The position numbers were made by a program, and so were the translations under genes. A DNA stretch of 64,000 bases from Pelosinus fermentans (lineage in GTDB: Bacteria; Bacillota; Negativicutes; DSM-13327): NCBI GenBank assembly GCA_002434245.1, contig DJJR01000016.1, forward strand, positions 43,243 through 107,242. The letters run 5' to 3'. Position 1 is the first letter of the stretch. Each line of letters starts with the position of its first letter. The notes beneath the pieces are model-generated. The model was not told the origin of the DNA. It saw nothing but the letters and a program-made list of their open reading frames with translations, and searched no databases. Of the stretch, positions 17,434 through 27,540 are shown in pieces.

Positions 17434-17892
17434 ATGCATATTGTATTAGTTGAGCCTGAAATTCCTGGAAATACAGGTAATATAGCGCGATTGTGTGCAG
17501 CAACAGATACGGAGCTTCATTTAGTAAAACCTTTAGGATTCTCGATTGAAGATAAGTATTTGAAAAGGGCTGGCCTGGATTATTGGAATTTAGTGAAAGT
17601 ACATAGTCATGAAAATTTTGCTGAAGTGATAGAATTATATAAAGGGCATAATTTTTACTTTAACACAACAAAAGCTGACCAGCATTATAGTCAAATTCAG
17701 TTTAAAGCAGATGATTTCTTAGTGTTTGGCAAGGAAACGGCTGGTTTGCCTGAACAGTTACTAACAGAACATGAAGAAAACTGCATTCGTATTCCTATGG
17801 TTAGTGACGCCAGATCCCTTAATCTATCAAATTCTGCTGCAATCGTGATATACGAGGCTCTACGACAGCAGCAATTTATAGGTTTAAAATAA
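17434..17892 (+). CDS. trmL: tRNA (cytidine(34)-2'-O)-methyltransferase
   Basis: SPOUT-fold (knotted) methyltransferase of 152 aa that 2'-O-methylates the wobble base of tRNA-Leu(CAA/UAA), using SAM. Motifs: HIVLVEPEIPGNTGNIARLC at the N-terminus, FGKETAGLPEQLL and the knot segment IRIPMVSDARSLNLSNSAAI. Length matches the family exactly. GAGGTG precedes the ATG. The TIM-barrel gene starts 33 bases downstream, so cotranscription is likely. The window also carries two tRNA-Leu(CAA) genes, potential substrates. Confidence 0.95.
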   Translation: MHIVLVEPEIPGNTGNIARLCAATDTELHLVKPLGFSIEDKYLKRAGLDYWNLVKVHSHENFAEVIELYKGHNFYFNTTKADQHYSQIQFKADDFLVFGKETAGLPEQLLTEHEENCIRIPMVSDARSLNLSNSAAIVIYEALRQQQFIGLK

Positions 17893-17925
17893 AAATCTAT
17901 AATATTGAAAAGATGGTGAAACATA

Positions 17926-18783
17926 ATGCGCGCACAATTTGGACCAGGAGGCAATCCAGATGCTTTCTATGCAGCTGGCTATAAAGCATCGGTGGAGGTA
18001 CCAGCATGGCTGGATATGCTGAAACTGACGGCTTATGAATACCAATGTACTCGCGGCGTGAATATAAAAGAGGAGACAGCCATAAAAATTGGGCAGCAAG
18101 CGGCAAAGTATGGAGTGAAACTAAGTATACATGCTCCGTATTATATTAGCTTGTCCACAGACGATGTAAAAATTATTGGAAATACACAAAATCATTTTTT
18201 GAAATCCCTAGAAGTAGCTCGCTGGATGGGAGCTGACCGCATTGTTTTCCATATGGGAGGGTTAGGTAAGCAAGATCGGAAAGTAGCAATGGAAAATGTA
18301 AAACGCGCCCTTTTTACCCTATTGGAATTAGTTGATAAGCGGGGACTAACTGGCATCTATCTTTGTCCAGAGACCATGGGCAAAAAAAATCAATTGGGTT
18401 CATTAGATGAAGTTCTTGCTGTATGTGCTTTATCCGAATGGCTTATACCTACTGTAGACTTTGGACATTTGCATGCGGTAACAGGGGGAAAATATACAAC
18501 AGAAGAGGAATTTGAAGCTGTTTTTGATAAGGTGGGAGAAATTTTAGGAAAGGAAGTAGCGAAAAATCTGCATATTCACTTTAGTCCCATTGAGTTTACA
18601 AAAGGGGGCGAAAAACGTCATTGGACTTTTGCAGATGAATTTGGTCCTCCCTATGAGCCTTTTGTTGCTGTTTGTGCTAGACGTGGTTTTACACCTCGAG
18701 TGATTTGTGAGTCTGCTGGTACGCAGGCAGCAGATGCAAAAGCGATGCAAGATCTTTATGTATCCTTAATAGAGCAAAAATAA
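17926..18783 (+). CDS. TIM-barrel protein, AP endonuclease family 2 (Nfo-like)
   Basis: 285-aa xylose isomerase-like TIM barrel close to endonuclease IV. Metal-site segments are visible: LSIHAPYYISL, DRIVFHMGG, YLCPETMGKK with the Glu, TVDFGHLHAVTGG, and LHIHFSPIEF. Endonuclease IV cuts DNA 5' to abasic sites with three Zn ions. The usual Nfo motif around the catalytic Glu (LENTAGQG) is altered to CPETMGKK, so the activity may be AP endonuclease or a divergent sugar-phosphate enzyme. Probably in one transcript with trmL. Confidence 0.78.
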   Translation: MRAQFGPGGNPDAFYAAGYKASVEVPAWLDMLKLTAYEYQCTRGVNIKEETAIKIGQQAAKYGVKLSIHAPYYISLSTDDVKIIGNTQNHFLKSLEVARWMGADRIVFHMGGLGKQDRKVAMENVKRALFTLLELVDKRGLTGIYLCPETMGKKNQLGSLDEVLAVCALSEWLIPTVDFGHLHAVTGGKYTTEEEFEAVFDKVGEILGKEVAKNLHIHFSPIEFTKGGEKRHWTFADEFGPPYEPFVAVCARRGFTPRVICESAGTQAADAKAMQDLYVSLIEQK

Positions 18784-18874
18784 GGCATCAACTATTCAGA
18801 TCTATACGATTATGGATAGAATATTGTATAATGTATTGGGTGTATTTAGTAGATTGTAAACGAGGAGGAGTAAA

Positions 18875-19225
18875 ATGAATATTTACGATAAAACCCATGA
18901 CTTAGTACGAGCAATTAAAGAATCTCCAGAATATAGAGAATTTATGGAAGTTAAGAAGGTCATTGAAACAGATGAACAAGCGAAGAAAATGGTAAAAGAT
19001 TTTATTGCCAAGCAGATGGAATTAGAATACGACATGATGGGCGGTAAGAGGGAAGACAAAGCAAAGACAGAACAAATACAGCAAATGTATCAACTGATCC
19101 TTGGAAATAGTAAAGCTTCTGCATTTATGCAGTCATATATGAAATTTCAACGTCTAGTGGCGGATATTTATAAAATTTTGGGTGATTCTGTAGCTGAAGG
19201 AATGGATTTCTTTGAAAAGAAATAA
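18875..19225 (+). CDS. YlbF family regulator
   Basis: Small all-helical protein of 116 aa of the YlbF/YmcA family. In Bacillus subtilis YlbF (RicF), with YmcA and YaaT, forms the Y-complex that promotes RNase Y-dependent mRNA processing, sporulation and competence. Seen: two amphipathic helices (TDEQAKKMVKDFIAKQMELE and QIQQMYQLILGNSKASAFMQ) and the C-terminal DIYKILGDSV. GAGGAGGAG precedes the ATG. Its 3' end overlaps the start of murB by 14 bases. No partner gene is visible here. Confidence 0.85.
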   Translation: MNIYDKTHDLVRAIKESPEYREFMEVKKVIETDEQAKKMVKDFIAKQMELEYDMMGGKREDKAKTEQIQQMYQLILGNSKASAFMQSYMKFQRLVADIYKILGDSVAEGMDFFEKK

Positions 19226-20138
19226 TCTGTCTGATGAACTTTTACTAAAGTTAAAGCAAGTGATCCCTGAGTGCCGTCTTTTGATCAATGAGCCCTTATC
19301 CAAGCATACGACTTTCAAAATTGGCGGTCCAGCCGATTACTTAGTCTTTCCTGCTTCCATGGATGAAATATCTGCCATCATGATTATTACTAAGCAGTAT
19401 GGGATACCAGTTACCGTACTCGGCAATGGCTCAAATATTTTAGTACGTGATAAAGGTATTAAGGGTTTAGTCTTAAAATTTGGCAGTGAAATGTCATTTA
19501 TCCGGCACACTGGGGCTTTAGTCACTGCCGGTGCAGGGGCTATGCTGGCAGATGTTTCTTGCTATGCTGCTAAACATGGATTAAGTGGAATGGAGTTTGC
19601 GATTGGCATTCCTGGCAGTATTGGCGGTGCTGTATTTATGAACGCGGGTGCTTACTCAGGTGAAATGTGTCAAGTGGTTACGGCAGTATCTGGTGTTTGC
19701 CGAAATGGTACTATCCAACGTTTTTTACCGGCAGAAATTAAGTTTGGCTACCGCCATAGTATTTTCCAGGACAATGACTGCATTGTTTGTGAAGTAGAAT
19801 TAACACTGCAAAAACAAGAAAAGCCGGCAATTTCGCAAAAAATGGATGAGTATACATTCAGGCGGGAAAGCAAGCAGCCCTTAGAAATGCCTAGTGCTGG
19901 CAGTACCTTTAAACGTCCGCCGGGAAATTTTGCAGGGACCCTTATCGAAAAAGCTGGTTTAAAGGGACTCCAAGTTGGAGGAGCCCAGGTGTCGATGAAG
20001 CATGCCGGCTTTGTAATTAATGCTGGCGGGGCAACGGCAGAAGATGTATTATTACTGATTGAAGAAGTACAACGTCGTGTCTATGAGGATTCAGGCATCA
20101 TGCTGCATCCAGAAGTACGTGTCATCGGCGAAGAATAG
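19212..20138 (+). CDS. murB: UDP-N-acetylenolpyruvoylglucosamine reductase
   Basis: FAD/NADPH enzyme that reduces UDP-GlcNAc-enolpyruvate to UDP-MurNAc, the second committed step of peptidoglycan precursor synthesis in the cytosol. 308 aa, type IIa length. Motifs: HTTFKIGGPADYLVFP, VLGNGSNILVRDKGI, AIGIPGSIGGAVFMNAGAY (FAD binding), FGYRHSIFQ, PSAGSTFKRP with the catalytic Ser, and HPEVRVIGE at the end. TTG start eight bases after GAAGGA, within the ylbF coding end, which implies coupled translation. Confidence 0.95.
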   Translation: MKRNNLSDELLLKLKQVIPECRLLINEPLSKHTTFKIGGPADYLVFPASMDEISAIMIITKQYGIPVTVLGNGSNILVRDKGIKGLVLKFGSEMSFIRHTGALVTAGAGAMLADVSCYAAKHGLSGMEFAIGIPGSIGGAVFMNAGAYSGEMCQVVTAVSGVCRNGTIQRFLPAEIKFGYRHSIFQDNDCIVCEVELTLQKQEKPAISQKMDEYTFRRESKQPLEMPSAGSTFKRPPGNFAGTLIEKAGLKGLQVGGAQVSMKHAGFVINAGGATAEDVLLLIEEVQRRVYEDSGIMLHPEVRVIGEE

Positions 20139-20141
20139 TAA

Positions 20142-20177
20142 GCAGAAAAGACTTGGCTTTGTCTAAGTCTTTTCTGC
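20142..20177 (+). terminator. Hairpin after murB
   Basis: GCAGAAAAGACTT (20142-20154) and AAGTCTTTTCTGC (20165-20177) are perfect inverted repeats with a 10-base loop. The T run afterwards is short (GTTATG), so termination is likely but not textbook. Confidence 0.6.
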
Positions 20178-20251
20178 GTTATGCAAAGGAAGGATTTTTA
20201 TATTAATTGTCGAAATATACAGATAGTAAGCAATGAGAGGAGAGGAGTCTT

Positions 20252-21853
20252 ATGAAATTAACTTTCTTAGGTGCAGCAAAAATTGTAACTGGCTCGTCTT
20301 ATTTATTAGAAGTGGATACACAAAAGATTTTAATCGATTGTGGAATGTTCCAAGGTTCAAAAACGATTACAGCCTTCAATCGGCGTGATTTTCTATATGA
20401 TCCAACAGCAATTGATTGCGTGTTGCTAACTCATGCGCATATTGACCACAGCGGACTATTGCCTAAACTATGCAAATCTGGCTTCAAAGGCCCAATTTAT
20501 GCCACCAGAGTAACACACGAGCTTTGTGGGATTATGCTGCCTGATAGTGCTCATATTCAAGGCTTTGATGCTGAAATTGCTAATCGTAAAGGGAAGCGTG
20601 CAGGCAAGAAACCTGTAGAGCCTTTATATACGATTGAGGATGCCTATGCTACCCTAGAGCATTTCTCGCCAGTCGATTATGACAAAGAATTGATCTTATC
20701 ACCAAATGTTGTTGTACGTTTTCGGGATGCAGGACATATCTTAGGTTCTGCTATGCTGGAGATCATGGTCAATGAAGACGGGAAAACAACTAAATTGGTA
20801 TTCTCTGGTGACTTAGGGCAACCAAATCAGCCCATCATAAAAGATCCCACCTTTATTGATGAGGCCGATTATGTGATTGTTGAGTCTACCTATGGTAATC
20901 GCTTGCACGAAGAGTATGACAGAGAAGAACATCTAGCAACTATTATTAACGACAGTGTGGCTCGCGGAGGAAACATCATTATTCCTTCTTTTGCTGTAGG
21001 TCGTACGCAAACCATGCTGTATTATTTGCATAATCTGTTGAAAGCAGGAAAAATCCCCAATATACCAGTGATTATCGATAGTCCACTCGCTATATCTGCT
21101 ACCGATATTTTCATGCGCAATACTCAGGATTTTGATGCAGAAGCTAAAGAAATGCTAAAAGGTACTAAGGATAATCCTTTGCAAATGCCTCAACTGCGTT
21201 TTACGAGAACTGCTGATGAATCCAAAGCACTCAATAGCTTAAATGAACCTGTGATCATTATTTCTGCCAGTGGAATGGCTGATGCTGGTCGGATTCTTCA
21301 TCACCTAAAACATAATTTATGGCGACCAGAATCGAGTATATTGTTTGTCGGTTACCAGGCACAGGGCAGCTTAGGACGACGTTTGGTAGAAGGTGTAAGC
21401 AAGGTAAAAATCATGGGAGAAGAAATTAGTGTAAGAGCGACCATTTACAGCCTGGACGGTTTTTCTGCACATGCTGATCAAGAACAGCTGTTAACATGGT
21501 TAACTTATTATAAAAAAAAACCTGTCAATATTTTTTTAGTACATGGAGAGGTGGAAGCATCAGAACCCTTTGCGCAGCTAATTAAAGAGAAGTTAGATGT
21601 TTCCACTTATATTCCTAATTTTGGTGATGCAGCACTCTTAAATGGATTAGAGTGGAACATTGAACAGGCTGAAGTGACAGACCCAGCAATAAGACAGCTG
21701 CAAGAGCACTTAGAATTATTGGACAAAGAGTATAACGAATACCGTAAACATCTTGAACAATTAGGCAGTGCTGATAATAATAAGATGGGAGATATTATGC
21801 GCAGCTTAGATAAAATGCAAGTCTACATTAATAAATTAAAAAAAGGTGTATAG
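20252..21853 (+). CDS. MBL-fold/beta-CASP RNA nuclease with RMMBL domain
   Basis: Cytosolic Zn nuclease of 533 aa in the CPSF73-like group (bacterial YsH1-type). The N-terminal MBL domain has LTHAHIDHSGLLPKL (HxHxDH), DAGHILGSAMLE and VFSGDLG. The beta-CASP domain contains PSFAVGRTQTMLYYL and ISASGMADAGRILHHL, and the C-terminal RMMBL part has GFSAHADQEQLLTWL and NIFLVHGE. These residues coordinate the two metals. Likely a ribonuclease in RNA processing; distinct from RNase J, which has another C-terminal domain. A coiled-coil tail (about 480-533) is present. Ribosome site GAGGAG. Confidence 0.88.
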   Translation: MKLTFLGAAKIVTGSSYLLEVDTQKILIDCGMFQGSKTITAFNRRDFLYDPTAIDCVLLTHAHIDHSGLLPKLCKSGFKGPIYATRVTHELCGIMLPDSAHIQGFDAEIANRKGKRAGKKPVEPLYTIEDAYATLEHFSPVDYDKELILSPNVVVRFRDAGHILGSAMLEIMVNEDGKTTKLVFSGDLGQPNQPIIKDPTFIDEADYVIVESTYGNRLHEEYDREEHLATIINDSVARGGNIIIPSFAVGRTQTMLYYLHNLLKAGKIPNIPVIIDSPLAISATDIFMRNTQDFDAEAKEMLKGTKDNPLQMPQLRFTRTADESKALNSLNEPVIIISASGMADAGRILHHLKHNLWRPESSILFVGYQAQGSLGRRLVEGVSKVKIMGEEISVRATIYSLDGFSAHADQEQLLTWLTYYKKKPVNIFLVHGEVEASEPFAQLIKEKLDVSTYIPNFGDAALLNGLEWNIEQAEVTDPAIRQLQEHLELLDKEYNEYRKHLEQLGSADNNKMGDIMRSLDKMQVYINKLKKGV

Positions 21854-21909
21854 GAAAGAAAAAATCATCCTATAATCTAAAATATATTGGTAATTTTTAA
21901 TATTTACAA

Positions 21910-21938
21910 TTGACAGCAAGACGACAGTATAATATAGT
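21910..21938 (+). promoter_or_regulatory. Promoter of typA
   Basis: Perfect TTGACA (21910-21915), 17-base spacer, TATAGT (21933-21938). Confidence 0.7.
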
Positions 21939-21957
21939 GGTTTGTATGCGAAAATAA

Positions 21958-21982
21958 AAGGGTGCAGTAAAACGCATCCTTT
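21958..21982 (+). promoter_or_regulatory. Leader hairpin upstream of typA
   Basis: AAGGGTGC pairs with GCATCCTT around an 8-base A-rich loop, followed by TCTTTG, in the 5' UTR between promoter and ribosome site. It resembles a small attenuator; no named class is recognised. Confidence 0.4.
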
Positions 21983-22012
21983 CTTTGTTGACTTTGTAGG
22001 AGGGCTTAATTT

Positions 22013-23821
22013 ATGAAACGTACTGATTTACGCAACGTTGCCATTATTGCGCACGTTGACCATGGTAAAACGACTTTGGTAGACGCAATGCTAAGACAAA
22101 GCGGAGTATTCCGTGCTAATGAAACTGTGGCTGAGCGGGTCATGGATTCTAATGATCTTGAACGTGAACGGGGTATTACCATTCTGTCAAAAAATACTGC
22201 TATTATGCATGATGGTGTAAAAATTAATATTGTGGATACTCCAGGACATGCGGACTTTGGCGGTGAGGTAGAGCGAGTACTCAATATGGTGGATGGCGTT
22301 CTATTACTAGTAGACTCTTTTGAAGGTCCTATGCCTCAGACTAAATATGTTTTGAAAAAGGCCTTAGAGCAAAAATTAAAACCGATTGTTGTTATTAACA
22401 AAATTGACCGTCCAGATCAGCGGGTAAAGGACGTTGCCGATGAAGTGTTTGAATTATTTATGGAACTTGATGCTACAGATGAACAATTAGAATTTAAGAT
22501 TGTTTATACGGCAGCCAGAGCTGGTATTGCTAAATTGAATATGGAAGATGACAGTGATAATCTGCAGCCTTTATTCGATTTATTAGTAGCTGAAATTCCT
22601 GCTCCTCAAGGAGAAATTGATGGACCACTGCAAATCATGGTTACCACCCTGGACTATGATGATTATGTAGGACGTATTGCTATCGGACGTGTTATTCGTG
22701 GTAAAGCTACGAATGGACAACAGGTTTTAGTTTTAAATGGTGAAATTCAAAAGAAGGCGAAACTTGGCCGTTTATATACCTACCAGGGTTTAAAACGTAC
22801 TGAAGTCCAAGAGGTGGCATTAGGAGATATCGTTGCGATTACTGGATTGGATGATGTAAATATTGGTGAAACCATTGCCGATACGGAAAATCCAGAAGCA
22901 TTACCAACCATTGATATTGATGAACCAACATTGGCTATGACCTTTAGTGTTAACAATAGCCCTCTTGCTGGACGTGAAGGTCAATTCATTACTACGAGAC
23001 ATTTGCGTGATCGACTATTTCGTGAAGTAGAAACCAATGTAAGCCTAAAAGTTCGGGAAACAGAAAGTGCAGATACATTTGAAGTATCTGGTCGTGGTGA
23101 ATTGCATTTGTCAATTTTAATTGAAACCATGCGCCGTGAAGGTTTTGAATTTCAGGTTGGTAAGCCAGAAGTTATTTACAAGACCATTAATGGACAGCGG
23201 TGTGAGCCAATGGAGGCTTTAACCATTGATGTTCCTCAAGAATTTATGGGAGCCGTTATGGAAAAACTGGGTACTCGTAAAGCTGACTTGGTGAATATGA
23301 CAGAAATCGCTGGTTATCTTCGTATGGAATTTGTGATTCCTGCTCGTGGATTAATTGGTTTCCGTTCTGAATTCTTGACTAGTACCAAGGGGAATGGCAT
23401 TATGCATCACTTATTCCATGGCTATGCACCATATAAAGGCGATATACCAGGACGCAGCCGCGGTGCTTTAGTTGCTTTTGAAGCAGGTGAAACAACCGGT
23501 TATGGTATCTTTGGTGTGCAAGAAAGAGGAACCTTATTTATTGTGCCAGGACAAACGGTATATGAGGGTAGTATCATTGGTGAAAACACTAGAGAAATGG
23601 ATATGGATGTTAATCCATGCAAAAAGAAGAATGTTACCAATATGCGGACAAGTGCTTCTGATGAAGCGTTGCGTTTAACTGCACCTCGAATATTAAGTTT
23701 AGAACAAGCATTAGAATATATTAATAAAGATGAATTGGTAGAGGTGACTCCTAAGAGCATTCGTCTGCGTAAAGCAATTTTAAGCCGTACATTACGTGGC
23801 AGAGAACGTAAAAATGGCTAA
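22013..23821 (+). CDS. typA: Translational GTPase TypA/BipA
   Basis: Ribosome-binding GTPase (602 aa) acting in stress adaptation and large-subunit assembly. G motifs: G1 [10 protein letters not shown]2 ERGITI, G3 [13 protein letters not shown]4 NKIDR. Elongation-factor-like domains follow, with the C-terminal TypA-specific region including [20 protein letters not shown] and [10 protein letters not shown]. Length is typical. It is transcribed alone between its own promoter, with a small leader hairpin, and a very strong terminator. Confidence 0.97.
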   Translation: MKRTDLRNVAIIAHVDHGKTTLVDAMLRQSGVFRANETVAERVMDSNDLERERGITILSKNTAIMHDGVKINIVDTPGHADFGGEVERVLNMVDGVLLLVDSFEGPMPQTKYVLKKALEQKLKPIVVINKIDRPDQRVKDVADEVFELFMELDATDEQLEFKIVYTAARAGIAKLNMEDDSDNLQPLFDLLVAEIPAPQGEIDGPLQIMVTTLDYDDYVGRIAIGRVIRGKATNGQQVLVLNGEIQKKAKLGRLYTYQGLKRTEVQEVALGDIVAITGLDDVNIGETIADTENPEALPTIDIDEPTLAMTFSVNNSPLAGREGQFITTRHLRDRLFREVETNVSLKVRETESADTFEVSGRGELHLSILIETMRREGFEFQVGKPEVIYKTINGQRCEPMEALTIDVPQEFMGAVMEKLGTRKADLVNMTEIAGYLRMEFVIPARGLIGFRSEFLTSTKGNGIMHHLFHGYAPYKGDIPGRSRGALVAFEAGETTGYGIFGVQERGTLFIVPGQTVYEGSIIGENTREMDMDVNPCKKKNVTNMRTSASDEALRLTAPRILSLEQALEYINKDELVEVTPKSIRLRKAILSRTLRGRERKNG

Positions 23822-23833
23822 GGTATAAACATG

Positions 23834-23858
23834 GACGCCCCTTGGGGCGTCTTTTTTT
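23834..23858 (+). terminator. Terminator of typA
   Basis: GACGCCCC (23834-23841) and GGGGCGTC (23844-23851), then seven T; a textbook intrinsic terminator with a very short loop. Confidence 0.95.
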
Positions 23859-23999
23859 CTAATCTTTACGCATAATCTTATAAAAAAATATAAAAAATAT
23901 GATTGATATGCAGGGATTTATTAATAACGTGTCGAATGATTAAATTACAATGGAAATATTAGTTAAATTTATTTGGAAAATGTCTGGAGGGCAAGAATA

Positions 24000-24422
24000 A
24001 TGGGGCTTAGTTTAATCGATAAGCTGACAAATTATTTGATGCCACTGGAGGAAGTGGCTGCTGGAGGAAGTGTTGTATCGGAAATGGATGCAGCTCGTGC
24101 TCGTAAGTCGATGAATTTACAGGTTCATACCAGTGAATCGATGTCTTTAAAAGTAGTAGTAGCTTCACCAGTAACATATGATGATGTGTGCATATATGCA
24201 AATCATCTGAAGGAAAATGTGGCAGTAGTAATTAATTTTTCAGGTGTAGATCTGGATATGCAGCATGCTATAAAAGATTTCATGAATGGAGTATGCTATG
24301 TAGTATCTGGTAATGTACAGCGAATTGCTGATTCTGTATTTATCTATGTTCCAGGACATGTAGATATAGAGAAAGAGCTATATGCGTATTCTGTTCCTGC
24401 CTATATAAAACCCAAGATATAA
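24000..24422 (+). CDS. sepF: Cell division protein SepF
   Basis: Membrane-binding FtsZ partner of 140 aa that organises Z-ring filaments. The N-terminal amphipathic helix GLSLIDKLTNYLMPLEE is the membrane anchor; after a linker comes the SepF core with LKVVVASPVTYDDVCIYANH, VVINFSGVDLDMQHAIKDFM and VQRIADSVFIYVP. ATG 24000 follows GGAGGG and gives the standard N-terminus; an in-frame start 27 bases upstream lacks a ribosome site. In Bacillus sepF sits near ftsZ (ylm cluster); here it is isolated. Confidence 0.93.
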   Translation: MGLSLIDKLTNYLMPLEEVAAGGSVVSEMDAARARKSMNLQVHTSESMSLKVVVASPVTYDDVCIYANHLKENVAVVINFSGVDLDMQHAIKDFMNGVCYVVSGNVQRIADSVFIYVPGHVDIEKELYAYSVPAYIKPKI

Positions 24423-24429
24423 GTATAAG

Positions 24430-24482
24430 AATTCCTTTGAAGTTGTTGCTTTTTTTCAAGCAGCAGCTTTAAAGGAATTTTC
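24430..24482 (+). terminator. Terminator of sepF
   Basis: A 21-base stem (24430-24450 with 24459-24479, AATTCCTTTGAAG against CTTTAAAGGAATT plus GTTGCT/AGCAGC, wobble pairs included), followed by TTTC. Confidence 0.75.
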
Positions 24483-24528
24483 TGTATTTCTACCTAAATT
24501 TGATGAAAAGTGAAAGGAGTTTTTATGT

Positions 24529-26544
24529 ATGAAATCTAAAAAAATAGATCAATTAGCAATCAATACAATTCGCAACTTGTCGATTGATGCAGTGGAAAAA
24601 GCCAATTCTGGTCATCCAGGAATGCCTATGGGAGCAGCTTCTATGGCCTATCAACTTTGGACGAAGCATATGCATCACAATCCCAAGAATCCAAAATGGT
24701 TTAACAGGGATCGTTTTGTACTGTCTGCAGGTCATGGTTCAATCTTGCTGTATAGCTTATTGCATTTATCAGGTTATGATCTTACAATCGAAGATTTGAA
24801 AAGATTTCGTCAATGGCAAAGCAGGACACCTGGACATCCTGAATATGGGCATACACCAGGGGTAGATGCTACTACAGGACCGTTAGGGCAGGGAATCGCT
24901 ATGGCAGTTGGTATGGCGATGGCTGAACGGCATCTAGCAGCTCAATATAATAAAGCAGAATACGAAATAGTGGATCACTGCACCTATAGTATTTGTGGCG
25001 ATGGTGACTTGATGGAAGGCGTTTCAGCAGAAGCAGCTTCTCTTGCAGGGCATCTTAAATTAGGACGTCTTATTGTTTTATATGATTCCAATAACATTTC
25101 TTTAGATGGAAAACTAAATTTGTCTTTTTCCGAAGATGTACAAAAGCGTTTTAAAGCTTATGGCTGGCAAGTGCTATATGTGGAAGATGGCAATGATTTG
25201 GCTATCATTGATAAAGCGTTAGTAAAAGCAAAAGCGGATACCCTTCGTCCTACACTAATAGAGGTAAAGACAACAATTGGCTTTGGCTCACCCAATAAGG
25301 CGGGATCTTCTGCTTCTCATGGATCGCCGTTAGGCAAAGAAGAAGTACAACTAACCAAAGCTGCATATAAATGGTCTTATGAAGAAGATTTTTATGTTCC
25401 TGATGAAGTGTATACACATTTTTCTGAGACGGTCATTAAAGAGGGAGCTCGTTTGGAAGAAAAATGGAATACTTTATTGGACAAATATCGCATTGAGTAT
25501 CCAGAGTTAGCAAAAAATCTTGAGAGTGCTATCAATGGGCTTTTGCCGGACCATTGGGATAGCAATTTGCCACAATATGAAGACGGCAAAAAAATTGCTT
25601 CCCGTTCTTCTTCTGGTGAAGTGATAAATGCATTTGCTAAAACAGTACCTGCACTTTTTGGTGGATCAGCCGATTTAGCCAGCTCTAACAAAACAACAAT
25701 AAAAGATGCAAATCCTTTTTCTTCTGTTGATTACAGTGGACGTAATATTTGGTTTGGTGTGCGAGAGTTTGCCATGGGAGCTGCTTTAAACGGCATGGCT
25801 TTACACGGTGGATTAAAAGTATATGGTGCGACGTTCTTTATATTCTCAGACTATTTACGACCAGCAATTCGCTTGGCGGCCTTAATGAAGCTGCCAGTTA
25901 CTTATGTGTTTACTCATGACAGTATTGCAGTTGGAGAAGATGGTCCTACACATGAACCGATTGAACAACTGGCTTCGTTAAGAGCCTTGCCCAATCTAAA
26001 CCTGATTCGTCCGGCAGATGGAAATGAAACAGTAGCTGCCTGGAAAATAGCTTTAGAGTCTTTTGATAAACCGACAGCTTTAGTCTTATCAAGGCAAGAT
26101 CTTATTACAATCCCTGGGACGAAAGAATCTGCAGACCAGGGGGTACGGCAAGGGGCATATGTTATTTCAAAAGCAAGGGCAGAAACGCCAGATGCTTTAC
26201 TATTGGCAACTGGATCTGAAGTTCAATTAGCCGTGCAGGCGCAAAGCCAGCTTGCAAGTGAAAATATTTTTGTATCTGTAGTCAGTTTTCCTTCATGGAA
26301 TTTATTTGCAGATCAGTCTCGGGAGTATCAAGAAACAGTGCTTCCTTCTAATGTGAAGGTCCGTCTGGCAATTGAAATGGGATCAACATTAGGGTGGGAA
26401 CGTTATGTTGGCGATCAGGGATGTGTATTAGGTATTGATACATTCGGTGCCTCAGCGCCGGAATCAATCGTACTTAAAGAATATGGTTTTACTGTAGAGC
26501 ATGTGGTTGCCAAAGTCAAAGAACTATTGAAACCTAATAAATAA
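24529..26544 (+). CDS. tkt: Transketolase
   Basis: Thiamine-diphosphate enzyme of the non-oxidative pentose phosphate pathway, 671 aa (full length). It supplies erythrose-4-phosphate, a substrate of the AroF encoded earlier in this window. Motifs: [28 protein letters not shown], the ThDP motif CGDGDLMEG with NN downstream (LYDSNNIS), the central pyrimidine domain with [39 protein letters not shown], and the C-terminal domain. The second of two nearby ATGs is the open one, after AAGGAG. Monocistronic. Confidence 0.96.
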   Translation: MKSKKIDQLAINTIRNLSIDAVEKANSGHPGMPMGAASMAYQLWTKHMHHNPKNPKWFNRDRFVLSAGHGSILLYSLLHLSGYDLTIEDLKRFRQWQSRTPGHPEYGHTPGVDATTGPLGQGIAMAVGMAMAERHLAAQYNKAEYEIVDHCTYSICGDGDLMEGVSAEAASLAGHLKLGRLIVLYDSNNISLDGKLNLSFSEDVQKRFKAYGWQVLYVEDGNDLAIIDKALVKAKADTLRPTLIEVKTTIGFGSPNKAGSSASHGSPLGKEEVQLTKAAYKWSYEEDFYVPDEVYTHFSETVIKEGARLEEKWNTLLDKYRIEYPELAKNLESAINGLLPDHWDSNLPQYEDGKKIASRSSSGEVINAFAKTVPALFGGSADLASSNKTTIKDANPFSSVDYSGRNIWFGVREFAMGAALNGMALHGGLKVYGATFFIFSDYLRPAIRLAALMKLPVTYVFTHDSIAVGEDGPTHEPIEQLASLRALPNLNLIRPADGNETVAAWKIALESFDKPTALVLSRQDLITIPGTKESADQGVRQGAYVISKARAETPDALLLATGSEVQLAVQAQSQLASENIFVSVVSFPSWNLFADQSREYQETVLPSNVKVRLAIEMGSTLGWERYVGDQGCVLGIDTFGASAPESIVLKEYGFTVEHVVAKVKELLKPNK

Positions 26545-26575
26545 AGAAAACGTAAACAATAGAATGAACAAATAG

Positions 26576-26616
26576 AATCCCCTGAATTCAAACTCTATGA
26601 ATTCAAGGGATTTTAT
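26576..26616. terminator. Bidirectional terminator between tkt and bioY
   Basis: AATCCCCTGAATTCA (26576-26590) and TGAATTCAAGGGATT (26598-26612) pair with one mismatch; T- and A-rich flanks on either side. Confidence 0.75.
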
Positions 26617-26631
26617 TGTTGTTGAGAAAGA

Positions 26632-27207
26632 TTATTCTGCATGGCAAGTTGATGTATAATATCCGTTTTTCTTTAGTATTGGTATAACCCGAATGGCAGT
26701 GAGTGCAATAAATAGGCTTAATATTAAGTCGGAAGTAATGTAAGGAAGAAGGCCTACTCCGATAGCTGCTTGCAATGTCATTTGTTTATGTAAGTAAAAA
26801 TTTATAATGAGATATAAATATCCTACACCACAAGCATAAACAAAGAATAATCCTAAGAGGACTGCGCTATAAACTTTTATAAAGGTTATAGTAGAAAAGC
26901 GTTGAACCAGTTGGCCAATGGTATAAGAACAGACTATAAAACCCAACAAATAGCCAAAAGTAGGCTGTAGTACATAGGCAGGGCCGCCGCCACTGGCAAA
27001 GACGGGAATACCGATCAGACCAATCCCAACATAAAGCATCTGAGAGTATAAGCCTTTTCTTCCCCCCAAAAACACACCTGAATAGGCACAAAATAAAAAT
27101 TGCAATGTGAAAGGTACAAGGGGAGTAGGAATTCTTATGAATGCACCTACGGCAGTTAATGCCGCAAAAATAGAAATTAGGATCATTTCTCTAAGCGTTA
27201 ACTTCAT
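26632..27207 (-). CDS. bioY: Biotin transporter BioY (ECF S component)
   Basis: Membrane substrate-binding subunit for biotin, 191 aa with six hydrophobic helices. Family marks: MILISIFAALTAVGAFIRIP, VPFTLQFLFCAYSGVFLGG, and GGGPAYVLQPTFGYLLGF. BioY can work with an ECF energising module encoded elsewhere; none is adjacent. A probable BirA operator overlaps its promoter region (27267-27295), so expression should fall when biotin is plentiful. The start follows AGGAGG. Confidence 0.94.
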   Translation of the reverse strand: MKLTLREMILISIFAALTAVGAFIRIPTPLVPFTLQFLFCAYSGVFLGGRKGLYSQMLYVGIGLIGIPVFASGGGPAYVLQPTFGYLLGFIVCSYTIGQLVQRFSTITFIKVYSAVLLGLFFVYACGVGYLYLIINFYLHKQMTLQAAIGVGLLPYITSDLILSLFIALTAIRVIPILKKNGYYTSTCHAE

Positions 27208-27266
27208 AGTCGTTTCCTCCTGTGATGTAAAATCTTATATATAGTGTATAATAATTTTATCTAGAA

Positions 27267-27295
27267 TGTAAACTTATTTTAAAAAAAGGTTAACG
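27267..27295 (-). promoter_or_regulatory. Candidate BirA operator of bioY
   Basis: On the minus strand CGTTAAC-N15-GTTTACA closely matches the Gram-positive BirA pattern TGTTAAC-N15-GTTAACA. The TTTACA half overlaps a plausible -35 with TATACA 16 bases later, so bound BirA would block transcription of bioY. Confidence 0.65.
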
Positions 27296-27540
27296 ATATA
27301 AACAGGAGAATCAATTGTGTAGCAGTTATAATTTTCAGAGCTCTTTGGCTTTACTTTTAAATAGAAAATGTGCTAAATTGGTAAGTGAAAATAAACATTG
27401 GGTTTGATGGATATGGGAGCAGCCAATAAGTAATTCTTCGTTGAAGATCAATGAGATTTGATGAATGGAAGAAAAAATAAAGAGGTATGCATCGTATTAG
27501 TGGCTAATGTAAAGTAATAGTAGAAAGAAGGAAAGCGACT

